Origin: Streptomyces sp. CB01580
GTDB taxonomy: Bacteria > Actinomycetota > Actinomycetes > Streptomycetales > Streptomycetaceae
DNA length: 64,000 nt
Direction of reading: 5' to 3'
Assembly: GCF_001905795.1 (NCBI RefSeq)
Contig: NZ_LIXJ01000009.1
Coordinates: 1 to 64,000, forward strand
Position 1 is the first letter of the stretch. The number at the start of each line of letters is the position of its first letter. This document shows, in pieces, positions 33,890-44,335 of this stretch. A model generated the notes under the pieces. That model was not told the DNA's origin, ran no database searches, and saw nothing but the letters and a program-made list of their open reading frames with translations. The position numbers and the translations under genes are program-made.

Positions 33890-34705
33890 ATGTCCACCCC
33901 ACCCCCCGCCCATGCCCTCGTCGCCACGGACCTGGACGGCACCCTGCTGCGCCGCGACGACACCGTGAGCCCCCGCACCCGCGCCGCGCTCGCCCTGGCG
34001 GCCCGCGCCGGGGCCCGGCACCTCGTGGTCACCGGACGGCCCGTGCCCGGCGTACGGAGGCTCCTCGCCGGGCTGGACTACCGGGGCCCGGTGGTCTGCG
34101 GGCAGGGGACCCAGCTGTACGACGCCGGGACGGGGCGGATGATACGCACGGTCACACTGGACCGAACGGCCGCCGACGCCGCGCTGGGAAAGATCGAGGC
34201 CCAGGTGGGGCCGGTGTTCGCGGCGGTGGACCAGGACGGCACCGACGGGCGGACGCTGATCGAACCGGGCTACGTGCTGCCGCATCCGTCCCTGCCCGCC
34301 CAACGCACCAGCCAGCGCGCCGAGTTGTGGTCCGCGCCCGTCATCAAGGTGCTCGTCCGGCATCCGCGGCTCACCGACGACGAGCTCGCCGGCGCGGCCC
34401 GCTCCGCCGTCGGCACTCTCGCCTCCGTCACCCACTCCGGGCCCGGCACGGTCGAACTCCAGCCGTACGGGGTCGACAAGGGAAGCGGCCTCTCACTGGC
34501 CGCGCAGTTCCTGGGCGTGGACGCCCGCAGCGCGATCGCCTTCGGGGACATGCCCAACGACCTGCCGATGTTCCGCGCGGCCGGTCACGGCGTCGCCATG
34601 GCCGACGCCCACCCGGACCTGCGGGCAGCGGCGGACGAGGTGACGTCGTCGAACGAGGACGACGGGGTCGCCGAGGTGCTTGAGCGGGTGTTCGGCCGGA
34701 CCTGA
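33890..34705 (+). CDS. HAD-superfamily hydrolase, Cof type (second)
   Basis: A 271-residue HAD-IIB phosphatase. Catalytic D14 and D16 are in VATDLDGTLLRRDD; motif II is VVTGRPVPGV; motif III lysine is in GVDKGSGLSLAAQFLG; motif IV is AFGDMPNDLPMF. This is the classic Cof/YbiV layout acting on sugar phosphates or flavin/PLP-type substrates; the true substrate is unknown. It is only distantly similar to the HAD gene at 30451. I start at the ATG at 33890 with CGGAGAACGGAG upstream; the longer open frame has no family match. Confidence 0.93.
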   Translation: MSTPPPAHALVATDLDGTLLRRDDTVSPRTRAALALAARAGARHLVVTGRPVPGVRRLLAGLDYRGPVVCGQGTQLYDAGTGRMIRTVTLDRTAADAALGKIEAQVGPVFAAVDQDGTDGRTLIEPGYVLPHPSLPAQRTSQRAELWSAPVIKVLVRHPRLTDDELAGAARSAVGTLASVTHSGPGTVELQPYGVDKGSGLSLAAQFLGVDARSAIAFGDMPNDLPMFRAAGHGVAMADAHPDLRAAADEVTSSNEDDGVAEVLERVFGRT

Positions 34706-34769
34706 ACGGGCCGCGCGGCCCGACCGCGGGAACCGGCCCACGGTCCCGCGCCGCCTCCCGCCCCGCCCC

Positions 34770-35390
34770 TCAGCCGACGCCCTCCGGTACCCCGAACCCG
34801 TCCGGTGCCCGCGCCCCCAACGCCCGCAGCACCTGCGTGACCAGGGCCGCGATCGTCTCCTCGTCCGGCACCGGCTTGCGCAGCACGTGGCGGTAGTACA
34901 CCGGCCCGTACAGCATCTCCACCGCCAGCGGCAGATCGGCGTCGGCCGGGATCTGCCCCTGCGCCTGGGCGCGGCGCAGGCGGGCGACCGCCTCCTCGAA
35001 GCGGGGGTCGACCAGCTTCGCCCTGACCGTCTCCGCCAGGCCGTCGTCGTGATGGACCTCGGACAGTATCCCGGCGTACGCGGGGCCGAAGGGCGGCGTG
35101 GACAGCAGCCGCACCGCTCCCATCAGGTTGTCCCGCAGGTCGGCGGCGATGTCCCCGGTGTCGATGAACGGCGTGGTGCCGACCAGGGCGTCGGTGAACG
35201 CCTCCAGGATCACCGCGCTCTTCGCGGGCCACCAGCGGTAGATCGTCTTCTTGCTGACACCCGCTCTCGCCGCGATCGCCTCGATGGTGACCCGGCCGTA
35301 CCCCTTCTCCGTGCACAGTTCGAGCGCGGCTTCCAGGATCGCCCGTCGTGATCTCTCGCTGCGGCGCAGTGAACTCGGCGATGTGATCAT
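34770..35390 (-). CDS. TetR-family transcriptional regulator
   Basis: A 206-residue repressor-type protein. The N-terminal helix-turn-helix spans about 12-58, with AARAGVSKKTIYRWW as recognition helix. The remainder is an all-helical ligand-binding domain of the TetR_C (LVDPRFEEAVARLRRA, VEMLYGPVYYRHVL) type. The frame is open 73 codons further upstream, but the family begins here and TATGCT lies 8 bp before the ATG with no Shine-Dalgarno, suggesting a leaderless mRNA. The target is unknown; the ABC exporter at 35613-37539 is the nearest candidate. Confidence 0.92.
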   Translation of the reverse strand: MITSPSSLRRSERSRRAILEAALELCTEKGYGRVTIEAIAARAGVSKKTIYRWWPAKSAVILEAFTDALVGTTPFIDTGDIAADLRDNLMGAVRLLSTPPFGPAYAGILSEVHHDDGLAETVRAKLVDPRFEEAVARLRRAQAQGQIPADADLPLAVEMLYGPVYYRHVLRKPVPDEETIAALVTQVLRALGARAPDGFGVPEGVG

Positions 35391-35497
35391 TCGGTGAGCA
35401 TAGGTGCGTTCGTACCCACCCTTGTTGACAGTCCGTCGCCACAAGTCGAACAATGCTGAGGCGGAAACGGAACGTGCCGTGTCGCAACGTTCCCGCT

Positions 35498-35524
35498 GTT
35501 CGCACCGTTCGCACCGTTCGCGCC
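35498..35524. repeat. 9-bp tandem repeat GTTCGCACC, three copies
   Basis: Units at 35498, 35507 and 35516 (the last has one change) lie in the 222-bp gap between the ABC permease and the TetR gene. A wide TGTTGAC...GTCGAACA inverted repeat (35423-35452) sits in the same gap and might be a TetR site. Confidence 0.6.
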
Positions 35525-35612
35525 GCGACGAGCCGATCGGGGGACGGCTCGCCCGGCCGACGGTGCGAGGCGGTGTTCCGCGTCCCATGACTCGCACTCG
35601 ACGCACCATGCG

Positions 35613-36587
35613 TCAGGACGTGATGTCCTTCGTCGTGAAACGGGCCCAGGCCGCCGAGCCGAACACCATCGCGTACAAGCCCTGAAGCCCCAGGTTCTTG
35701 ACCAACTCGTCCCAGTAGACGGGTGCGCGCAGCAGGTCGGCGTACGACATCCAGTAGTGCGGGAAGAGATACGGGTGGACGCCGCTCAACTGCGGGATCG
35801 TGTCGACGATCTGCACGGTGATCAGCAGGCCCACGGTCGCGGCCATGGCCGCGATCCCGCTTCCGGTGAGGGTCGACACGAACACCCCGAGCGCCGCGAA
35901 ACCGATCAGCGAGGCCGCGACCGCCAGCGCGATCAGCCCCGCCCTCAGCAGCCCCTCGCCGAAGCCGATCCGGGTCCCCGAGATGGTGGTGACATCGCCG
36001 ACGGGGAAGAGCAGGGCGCCCGTGGCGAGTGCCGAGAGCGCCACGACCAGGGTCGCTACCAGGCAGAACGTGAGGACGGAGGCGTATTTCGTCAGCAGCA
36101 GGCGACTCCGGCCCGCCGGGGCGACCAGCAGATAGCGCAGCGTGCCCGCGCCCGCCTCCCCGGCGACCGAGTCACCCGCGACGACCCCGACGGCCATCGG
36201 CAGGAAGACCGGGAGCGTCACGGCGAGGGCGGCGAAGACCAGGAAGAGGCCGTTGTTGGTGACCTGGGAGAGGAACGCGGGCCCTCCCGCGCCGTCGCCC
36301 GGCCCGGGCGAGGAACCGTGGCCGGTCTCGATCCGCACCGCGATCCCGATCAGCACGGGAACGGCGGCCAGCACCCCGAGCAGGGCCAGGGTGCGCCATC
36401 GGCGGAAGGTGATGGTCAGTTCGGAACGCAGGAGTCCGAGCGTCCACAGCCGCCCGCGCGCCCCGGTGGTCCCGCCCGCCCCGGTCATCCCGGTGGTCCC
36501 GGTGGTCCCACCGGCTCCGGTGGTCTTCCCGACCCCGGCGGCCTCGCCCGCTTTGGCGCGTACGGTTCCTGCTTCAGCCCGCGACAT
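35613..36587 (-). CDS. ABC transporter permease subunit (ABC-2 type)
   Basis: A 324-residue membrane subunit of an ABC exporter. After a low-complexity Gly/Thr N-terminus (about 20-45, made of TTGAGG-like repeats) come six hydrophobic segments: about 65-85, 110-140, 160-185, 200-245, 255-280 and a final one near 300. VAGDSVAGEAGAGTLRYLLVAPAGRSRLLLTKY is the ABC-2 cytoplasmic hallmark (in pieces). The ATG at 36587 has GGAGAGGG upstream and overlaps the ATPase gene by 14 bp. The exported substrate is unknown. Confidence 0.92.
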   Translation of the reverse strand: MSRAEAGTVRAKAGEAAGVGKTTGAGGTTGTTGMTGAGGTTGARGRLWTLGLLRSELTITFRRWRTLALLGVLAAVPVLIGIAVRIETGHGSSPGPGDGAGGPAFLSQVTNNGLFLVFAALAVTLPVFLPMAVGVVAGDSVAGEAGAGTLRYLLVAPAGRSRLLLTKYASVLTFCLVATLVVALSALATGALLFPVGDVTTISGTRIGFGEGLLRAGLIALAVAASLIGFAALGVFVSTLTGSGIAAMAATVGLLITVQIVDTIPQLSGVHPYLFPHYWMSYADLLRAPVYWDELVKNLGLQGLYAMVFGSAAWARFTTKDITS

Positions 36588-37539
36588 CGAATCCCTCTCC
36601 GGTGAGTGCGACGAAGGCGTCCTCCAGCGACGCCCGTTCGACGCCGAACGACCGCACGCGCACACCGGCACGCACCAGCGCCGCGTTGAGGTCCGCGAGT
36701 TCGACGTCCCCCGGTGGCGCGTCGGCGCTCACCCGCTCGCCGTCGACGGTGATGCCGGTGAGGTCCCGTACCTTCAGGACGCGGGCGGCCTCGTCCGGGT
36801 CGGGGGTCGTGACGGCCAGTCGGCCCCGGGCGTCCGCCGCCAGCTCCGCGACCGGGCCCTGCGTGACCAGCCGCCCGCCGGCCATCACCGCGGCATGCGT
36901 GCAGACCTGCTCGATCTCGTCGAGGAGGTGGGAGGAGAGGAAGACCGTGGTGCCGTCCGCCGCCAGTTCCCTGACCAGGGTGCGGATCTCGCGCATGCCC
37001 TGCGGGTCGAGGCCGTTGGTCGGCTCGTCGAGGACGAGCAGACGGCGCGGCCGGAGCAGGGCGGCCGCGAGACCGAGGCGCTGTTTCATGCCGAGCGAGT
37101 ACGCCCTGGCCTTCTTCCCCGCCGCCGGGGCCAGACCGACCCGGTCCAGGGCCTGTCCGACCCGGGCCCTGCGGGTGCGCGGATCGGCGGTCGGGTCGGC
37201 GGAGTCGTAACGCAGCAGATTGTCCCGGCCGCTCAGGAAGCCGTACGGCGCGGGCCCCTCGATCAGCGCCCCGACCTGCGGAAGCACCGTACGGGCCGCG
37301 CCCGGCATGGCCCGGCCGAGCACCTGGGCCGTGCCGGAAGTCGGCTCGATCAGGCCCATCAGCATCCGGATCGTCGTGGTCTTGCCGGAGCCGTTCGGGC
37401 CGAGGAAGCCGAAGACGCTGCCCGCGGGGACGGCGAGGTCGAGGCCGTCGACGGCGGGCCTGCCGCCGCCGTAGCGCTTGGTGAGGCCCCGTGTCTCGAT
37501 GACCGGGCCCGGCTCGGGCGTGTTTCCGGGCCGTGTCAT
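36574..37539 (-). CDS. ABC transporter ATP-binding subunit
   Basis: A 321-residue ATPase that powers the adjoining permease. Walker A is GPNGSGKT (47-54), the signature is YSLGMKQRLGLAAALL, Walker B is LLVLDEPTNGLDP and the H-loop is LSSHLLDE. A C-terminal DrrA-type extension of about 80 residues (TPDPDEAARVLKV onward) fits antibiotic- or lipid-type exporters. The gene overlaps the permease start. The LolA-like gene upstream is in the same direction but separated by a terminator hairpin. Confidence 0.95.
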   Translation of the reverse strand: MTRPGNTPEPGPVIETRGLTKRYGGGRPAVDGLDLAVPAGSVFGFLGPNGSGKTTTIRMLMGLIEPTSGTAQVLGRAMPGAARTVLPQVGALIEGPAPYGFLSGRDNLLRYDSADPTADPRTRRARVGQALDRVGLAPAAGKKARAYSLGMKQRLGLAAALLRPRRLLVLDEPTNGLDPQGMREIRTLVRELAADGTTVFLSSHLLDEIEQVCTHAAVMAGGRLVTQGPVAELAADARGRLAVTTPDPDEAARVLKVRDLTGITVDGERVSADAPPGDVELADLNAALVRAGVRVRSFGVERASLEDAFVALTGEGFDVAG

Positions 37540-37642
37540 GCGTGCTCCCCTCGGTCGGGCCGACCGGGACCGGCGGACCGGGACCGGACGGCCCCGGCTG
37601 TGCGCGCGGGCCCGTGCGGACGGGTCCGGACGTGCGGACGGA

Positions 37643-37675
37643 CCGCCCCGCCGTACGGAGCGTACGACGGGGCGG
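37643..37675 (-). terminator. Hairpin terminator after LolA-like gene
   Basis: A 15-bp stem with one mismatch (37643-37657 with 37661-37675) closes a 3-base loop, 40 bp past the stop of the LolA-like gene on the minus strand. It separates it from the ABC genes. Confidence 0.75.
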
Positions 37676-37714
37676 GGGAACGGCGACGGGGGCGGCGTGC
37701 CGCGCCCCGCGGCG

Positions 37715-39016
37715 TCAGGAGGCGCCGTTGGCCGCCTCGACCAGGGCGGCCGGCGTGACCGCGCCGACGTACACCTTGCCGTTGTCGGTCATCAGCGCGT
37801 TGACCAGGCGGGTCTTGAAGACCGTGCCCGAGCCGAACTTGCCGGAGACCTTGTCGCCCAGCGCGTCCAGGAACTGCTGCGCCTCGGGCGGCATGTCGTC
37901 GCCCGACGCCTTCGAGGGAAGCCCGGTGCCGCCGGGAACGGTGATCTCGGCGATCGCGTTCCAGCCCTCACCGATGACCTTCGGCTCCTCGAACCCCTCG
38001 GCGCCCTCGATCCCGTCGGTGCCCTCGGCACCGGCACCGGGTACGCCGACGCCCGGGAGGAGGCCGAGGCCCTGGGGCCCGTCGGCCTTCCGCTGCGCCT
38101 TCGCGTCGTCCGCCTCGGTCACCTCGGCGCCCTTGGGCGGGGTGAACGTGAACGAGGAGGCGGCCGGCTTCGCGAAGTCGACCTGGGTGAACCCGGCGTC
38201 GACGATGGCCTTGCCACCGCCGCTCGGCAGCAGGGTGAACTTGAGCGGCACGCCGTTCTTCGCGTCGACCGCGACCGTGACCGAGCCGACCGTGGAACCG
38301 CTCTGCTTCGGCTTGACGACCAGCTTGTACGCGTCCCGCCCGGCGACCCGTGCCGTGCCGTCGACCGTCACCGATGTGGTGGGGCCGGCCGCCTTCAGGA
38401 CCTCTTCGGCGAGCGTCTTCGGCGTGGTCGGCACGGTGGAACCGGGAGCCGGGGCCCGACGCCCGTGCTCGCCCGCAGCGCCGTGCCCGTCCGCCGCGCC
38501 GCGCTTCTCCCCGGCGTGGTACGCCTGGTTGCTGCCGCTGTCGTACGCCCAGACCTCGTCGCCGTTGCGGATCAGGCTGTACTCCGCCGCGTTCTCCAGG
38601 ATGGAGACCCGCTGCCGGTCGGGGCCGTCGGCGGCGATCCGCAGGGTGTGCGTGCCGGACGCCAGCTCCGTCAGCTTCTCCTGCGGGTCGGCGCTCGAAC
38701 CGCCCTTGCCGCCGGGCGCGCCGCCCTGGGCGAAGGAGCCGGCCAGGCCGCCGAGCGAGGGAAGGCCGAGGTCCGTGCTGATCCGGACCGTGCCGGAGAG
38801 CTGCTGGGTGTCCGAAGCGGCGATCTTCTCGATGAGCTGCTGTGCGGTGATCTCCGGCAGATCGGGGTCACCCGTGCTCGCGAGTGCCGGGACCAGCCCG
38901 ATCGTCGCGGCCGCCACCCCCGCCACAGCGAACGGGACGATGTAGCGTGCCGCCTTGCGGCGGACCGTGGTGTCCGCCGCCCCGCCCTCGGTCGCCGCGT
39001 TGTCGTTCGGTGCCAT
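37715..39016 (-). CDS. LolA-like/DUF2092 membrane-anchored protein
   Basis: A 433-residue envelope protein. A basic N-terminus and hydrophobic helix (RRKAARYIVPFAVAGVAAATIGLVPALA, in pieces, about 20-46) give a signal anchor. The remainder resembles the LolA/LppX convex beta fold: HTLRIAADGPDRQRVSI, DEVWAYDSGSNQAY, VAGRDAYKLVVKPK, FTQVDFAKPAASSFTFTPP. In actinobacteria such proteins are thought to handle lipids or act beside sigma-factor regulators; the role here is unproven. The ATG at 39016 is selected for its GGAGGT Shine-Dalgarno. A nearby ABC exporter may be a partner. Confidence 0.85.
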   Translation of the reverse strand: MAPNDNAATEGGAADTTVRRKAARYIVPFAVAGVAAATIGLVPALASTGDPDLPEITAQQLIEKIAASDTQQLSGTVRISTDLGLPSLGGLAGSFAQGGAPGGKGGSSADPQEKLTELASGTHTLRIAADGPDRQRVSILENAAEYSLIRNGDEVWAYDSGSNQAYHAGEKRGAADGHGAAGEHGRRAPAPGSTVPTTPKTLAEEVLKAAGPTTSVTVDGTARVAGRDAYKLVVKPKQSGSTVGSVTVAVDAKNGVPLKFTLLPSGGGKAIVDAGFTQVDFAKPAASSFTFTPPKGAEVTEADDAKAQRKADGPQGLGLLPGVGVPGAGAEGTDGIEGAEGFEEPKVIGEGWNAIAEITVPGGTGLPSKASGDDMPPEAQQFLDALGDKVSGKFGSGTVFKTRLVNALMTDNGKVYVGAVTPAALVEAANGAS

Positions 39017-39376
39017 GTATGCCCTACCTCCGTGGTCGGCGGCTTCCGTCCGGATGCCCGCGTCCACTCCGCGCCGCCATTCTCACCCGATTCGTTCAGG
39101 AGTGGATGTACTCCATCCGACCAAATCGGCGGCGCGAAGGCGTCAGCCCGGGGGAGCAACTCCGCCTACCTCTTCGGTATGACAGGGCTCGCACCGACCC
39201 CACCCGACCCGTAGGGGCAGGCATATGACCAAGGACATACGCGCCCGCGGGCGCGCGGTGCGCCACGGCGCCCGGCACGGGGAAGGCCATGCCCCGGCGC
39301 CCGGTGCGCGCCCCGTACGGGCCGTGCCCCGGCGCGCCGTGCATCACCCGTCGCGCGCCCTGTCACATCCCGGCTT
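39017..39376. other. 360-bp intergenic region upstream of LolA-like gene
   Basis: It contains a perfect palindrome GCGCCCGCGGGCGC (39241-39254) and further GC-rich inverted repeats near 39290-39350, probably related to termination of the polyprenyl synthase gene. Near 39090-39180 a lower-GC stretch (AGGAGTGGATGTACTCCATCC) contains an inverted GGAGT..ACTCC pair that may be the LolA promoter region. No gene is supported. Confidence 0.45.
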
Positions 39377-40384
39377 TCAGCCGGCGCGGTGCACCACCGC
39401 TTCGCACATCTCCGCCAGCGCGGCCTTCGCATAGCAGTCGGGCAGCGGGGACAGCGTCCGGCGTGCCTCCTCCGCGTACCGGACGGTGTCCCGCCGGGCC
39501 TGCTCCAGCGCCGGATGGGCGCGCAGCCTGCGCAGCACCTCGGCGTGTCGGGCGTCGTCGCCCAGGTCGCCGTCGAGGAGTTCGACCAGCTCCAGGTCCT
39601 CCGGCCTGCCCTCGGCCTCCGCCCGGGCCCGCAGATGGAGCACCGGCAGGGTGGGAATGCCCTCGCGCAGGTCGGTTCCGGGGGTCTTGCCGGACTCGTG
39701 GGAGTCGGAGGCGATGTCGAGCACGTCGTCGGCGAGCTGGAAGGCCACGCCGAGCCGCTCCCCGTACTGGGTGAGGATGTCGACGGCCGAATCGTCCGCC
39801 CTGGCCATCAGCGCGCCGAACCGGCAGGCCACGGCGATCAGCGAGCCGGTCTTGCCGCGCATCACGTCCAGGTAGTGCTCCACCGGGTCGCGGCCGTCCG
39901 GGCCCGCGGTCTCCAGGATCTGGCCGGTGACCAGCCGCTCGAACGCCTCCGCCTGGATGCGCACGGCCTCCGGTCCGAGGTCGGCCAGTATGTGCGACGC
40001 ACGGGCGAAGAGGAAGTCGCCGGTCAGCACGGCCACCGAATTGCCCCAGCGGCTGTTGGCGCTGTCGACGCCGCGCCGCACGTCCGCCTCGTCCATCACG
40101 TCGTCGTGGTAGAGCGTCGCGAGGTGGGTCAGCTCCACGACGACGGCGGCGGGCACCACGCCCGGCGCGTCCGGGTCTCCGAACTGGGCGGCGAGCATCG
40201 CCAGCAGTGGCCGGAAACGCTTGCCCCCGGCGCGTACGAGATGCTGCGCGGCCTCCGTGATGAAGGGCACACCGCTCTTGGTGGCATCGAGCAGCCCGGA
40301 CTCGACAGCAGCCAAACCGGCCTGGACATCGGCCTCAAGAGCGTGGTCCCGCACGCTCAGTCCGAACGGCCCGACGACGGTCAC
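39377..40384 (-). CDS. Long-chain polyprenyl diphosphate synthase
   Basis: A 335-residue trans-prenyltransferase that extends allylic diphosphates with isopentenyl diphosphate. The first Asp-rich motif is DDVMDEAD (D94, D95, D98) and the second DDVLD (D219, D220). Small residues (A89, T90) stand 5 and 4 positions before the first motif, where bulky ones would limit chain length, so a long product is expected. The menaquinone side chain is the likely use and fits a gene lying between two complex I loci. The start is a GTG with AGGAG upstream. It is divergent from the POT transporter. Confidence 0.93.
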   Translation of the reverse strand: MTVVGPFGLSVRDHALEADVQAGLAAVESGLLDATKSGVPFITEAAQHLVRAGGKRFRPLLAMLAAQFGDPDAPGVVPAAVVVELTHLATLYHDDVMDEADVRRGVDSANSRWGNSVAVLTGDFLFARASHILADLGPEAVRIQAEAFERLVTGQILETAGPDGRDPVEHYLDVMRGKTGSLIAVACRFGALMARADDSAVDILTQYGERLGVAFQLADDVLDIASDSHESGKTPGTDLREGIPTLPVLHLRARAEAEGRPEDLELVELLDGDLGDDARHAEVLRRLRAHPALEQARRDTVRYAEEARRTLSPLPDCYAKAALAEMCEAVVHRAG

Positions 40385-40540
40385 GAGGGGATCTCCTGTC
40401 TGCTGACGATCACACGGAATGTCGATGTGTCGCTGCCATCACTCAACTCAGCGTATCCGGTCCCCTTTGGATCAACGTGGGCGGCTTCCCGCCACCGCCG
40501 GTATGTTCGGGATCAGCTCATACGATCAGGAGTACTCCCT

Positions 40541-42040
<1,500 letters not shown>

Positions 42041-42129
42041 CCACCACACGCGCCCCGTGCGCCGACGCACAGACCACGCGCACCCCCGTCCACCGACGCG
42101 CCACGCGCCCCGTCGACCGAGGTACCGCC

Positions 42130-44127
42130 ATGCACATCCGCACCACGTTCCCGTACGACACCACCCATGAGGACGTCCATGTCCCGCTGCCGGACGGCAC
42201 CCGGCTCTACGCCCGGATCTGGCGGCCGGTCACCGACGAGCCGGTCCCCGCGCTCCTCGAGTACCTGCCGTACCGGCTGAGCGACTGGACGGCCCCGCGC
42301 GACTGGCAGCGCCACCCCTGGTACGCGGGCCACGGCTACGCCTCCGTCCGGGTGGACGTGCGCGGCCACGGCAACAGCGAGGGGATGCCGGGCGACGAGT
42401 ACGACTCGACGGAGCTGGCCGACGGCGTCGCCGTCGTCCACTGGCTGGCCCAGCAGGAGTGGTGCTCCGGCCGGGTCGGCATGTTCGGCATCTCCTGGGG
42501 CGGGTTCAACTCGCTCCAGATCGCCGCCCTGGCCCCCGAGCCGCTGAAGGCGGTCGTCACCGTCTGCTCGACCGACGACCGCTACGACAACGACGTGCAC
42601 TACATGGGCGGCTCGGTCCTCGGCGTCGACATGCACGCCTGGGCGGCGACCATGCTGGCCTTCGTCTGCCGGCCCCCGGACCCGGCGCAGGTCGGCGAGG
42701 GCTGGAAGGACATGTGGCTGAAGCGGCTGGAGGGCGTCGAGCCGTTCATCCACACCTGGCTGGCGCACCAGACCCGCGACGACTACTGGAAGCACGGCAG
42801 CGTCTGCGAGGACTACTCCGCGATCCAGGCCCCCGTCCTCGCGGTGGGCGGCTGGCACGACCCGTACCGCGACACCGTCCTGCGGCTCGTGGAACACCTG
42901 CCGCAGGGCCGGGTGCGCGGGCTGATCGGCCCCTGGTCGCACCAGTACCCGGACCGGGGGCTGCCGCCCGGACCGGCGATCGGCTTCCTCCAGGAGACGC
43001 TGCGCTGGTGGGACCAGCATCTCAAGGGCGAGGACACCGGTGTCATGGCCGAGCCGCTGCTGCGGTCCTGGATCAGCGAGTCGCACCGGCCCGCCACCAC
43101 GTACGAGACGCTGCCCGGCCGCTGGGTCGGGGACGGCGTCTGGCCGTCCCCGAACGTGTCGACCGTCGCCTACGCCCTCCGGGGCGGCCCGCAGATCGTC
43201 GACTCGCCGCAGCGCACCGGGCTGGACGCGGGACGGTTCTTCCCGTTCGGCAACGACGCCGACCTGCCGCCGGACCAGCGCGACGAGGACGCCGCGTCGG
43301 TGTGCTTCGAGTTCCCGGTCGAGGACGCCCCGATCGAGATCCTGGGCCGGCCGCGGGTGAGGCTGCGCCTGCGCATGGACGCGCCGCGCGGGCAGGCGAT
43401 CGCCCGGCTCTGCGACGTGGCGCCGGACGGCTCGTCCACGCTGGTCACCCGCGGCGCGCTGAACCTCTCCGCCCGGCAGGGCCGCGACCGCGCGGTGGAG
43501 TGGCCGGCCGGGGCGACCGAGGACGTGGGCTTCGAGCTGAACGGCATCGGGCACACCTTCCCGCCCGGCCACCGGATCAGGCTCGCGGTCTCCTCCACGT
43601 ACTGGCCGTGGATCTGGCCGCAGCCGGGGTCGGTGGGCTTCACCCTGGACGCCGACGGCAGCTTCCTCGAACTGCCGGTGCGCCGGCACACCGAGGACCC
43701 GGAGATCCGGTTCGAGGAACCGGAACAGTCCCCGCCGCTGGGCGTCGTCCAGCCGGTGCAGCTGGACGGGCGGCAGCGTCCCGAGCGCCTGGTGGTGCGC
43801 GACGTCGCCACGGGCGAGTGGCGGCTGGAGGTCGACCCGCGCTACGGCGGCACCCGCGTCTACCCGGACGGCCTGGAGTTCACCGAGGACGCCCTGGAGA
43901 CGTACACGATCCAGGAGGACGACCCGCTCTCGGCGCGCACCCGTTCCGACTGGTCGATCCGGCTGCACCGGCCCGAGATGGCCTGGGACGTGCGGATCGA
44001 GACCCGCTCCGAGATCAGCGCGGACGCCACCGACTTCATCACGTCCGACGAGGTGGTGTGCCGGGACGGCGGCGAGGTCGTCTTCCACCGCACCTGGGAG
44101 AAGCGGATCCCGCGCACGGCCGGCTGA
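42130..44127 (+). CDS. CocE/NonD-family hydrolase (X-Pro dipeptidyl-peptidase type)
   Basis: A 665-residue serine hydrolase. The alpha/beta core has nucleophile S122 in GISWGGF, aspartate in GGWHDPYRDT and histidine in GPWSHQYPD. The C-terminal half (from about 310) is the jelly-roll X-Pro peptidase C-terminal domain (RPRVRLRLRMD, GHTFPPGHRIRLAVSSTYWP) and a further beta-rich end. The family cleaves acyl esters or Xaa-Pro dipeptides. It sits 90 bp after a peptide transporter, so peptide degradation would make sense, but this is inference. The ATG has CGAGG 7 bases upstream. Confidence 0.93.
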   Translation: MHIRTTFPYDTTHEDVHVPLPDGTRLYARIWRPVTDEPVPALLEYLPYRLSDWTAPRDWQRHPWYAGHGYASVRVDVRGHGNSEGMPGDEYDSTELADGVAVVHWLAQQEWCSGRVGMFGISWGGFNSLQIAALAPEPLKAVVTVCSTDDRYDNDVHYMGGSVLGVDMHAWAATMLAFVCRPPDPAQVGEGWKDMWLKRLEGVEPFIHTWLAHQTRDDYWKHGSVCEDYSAIQAPVLAVGGWHDPYRDTVLRLVEHLPQGRVRGLIGPWSHQYPDRGLPPGPAIGFLQETLRWWDQHLKGEDTGVMAEPLLRSWISESHRPATTYETLPGRWVGDGVWPSPNVSTVAYALRGGPQIVDSPQRTGLDAGRFFPFGNDADLPPDQRDEDAASVCFEFPVEDAPIEILGRPRVRLRLRMDAPRGQAIARLCDVAPDGSSTLVTRGALNLSARQGRDRAVEWPAGATEDVGFELNGIGHTFPPGHRIRLAVSSTYWPWIWPQPGSVGFTLDADGSFLELPVRRHTEDPEIRFEEPEQSPPLGVVQPVQLDGRQRPERLVVRDVATGEWRLEVDPRYGGTRVYPDGLEFTEDALETYTIQEDDPLSARTRSDWSIRLHRPEMAWDVRIETRSEISADATDFITSDEVVCRDGGEVVFHRTWEKRIPRTAG

Positions 44128-44335
44128 GCGCACGGGCCCCGCCGAGTACACGAGCCCTGCCGAGCGCGCGGGCCCGGCGCCGCCGACGAGAGCTTCCGCC
44201 GAGCCCCGTACCCCCGGGGCACGGCGGAACTTTCCGGTCCTCGCGGACAGTTGGGACACCCTCGGGACACTCCCACGGGCGGCGGCACCGACGTAACGTG
44301 TCCCCCAAGCGACCTGGAAAGCGAGGCGGCAACAC

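Noticed and set aside
39389..40540. Long N-terminal extension of the POT transporter
   Set aside because: This part is antisense to the prenyl synthase. A TTG with a good Shine-Dalgarno at 40541 matches the family start.
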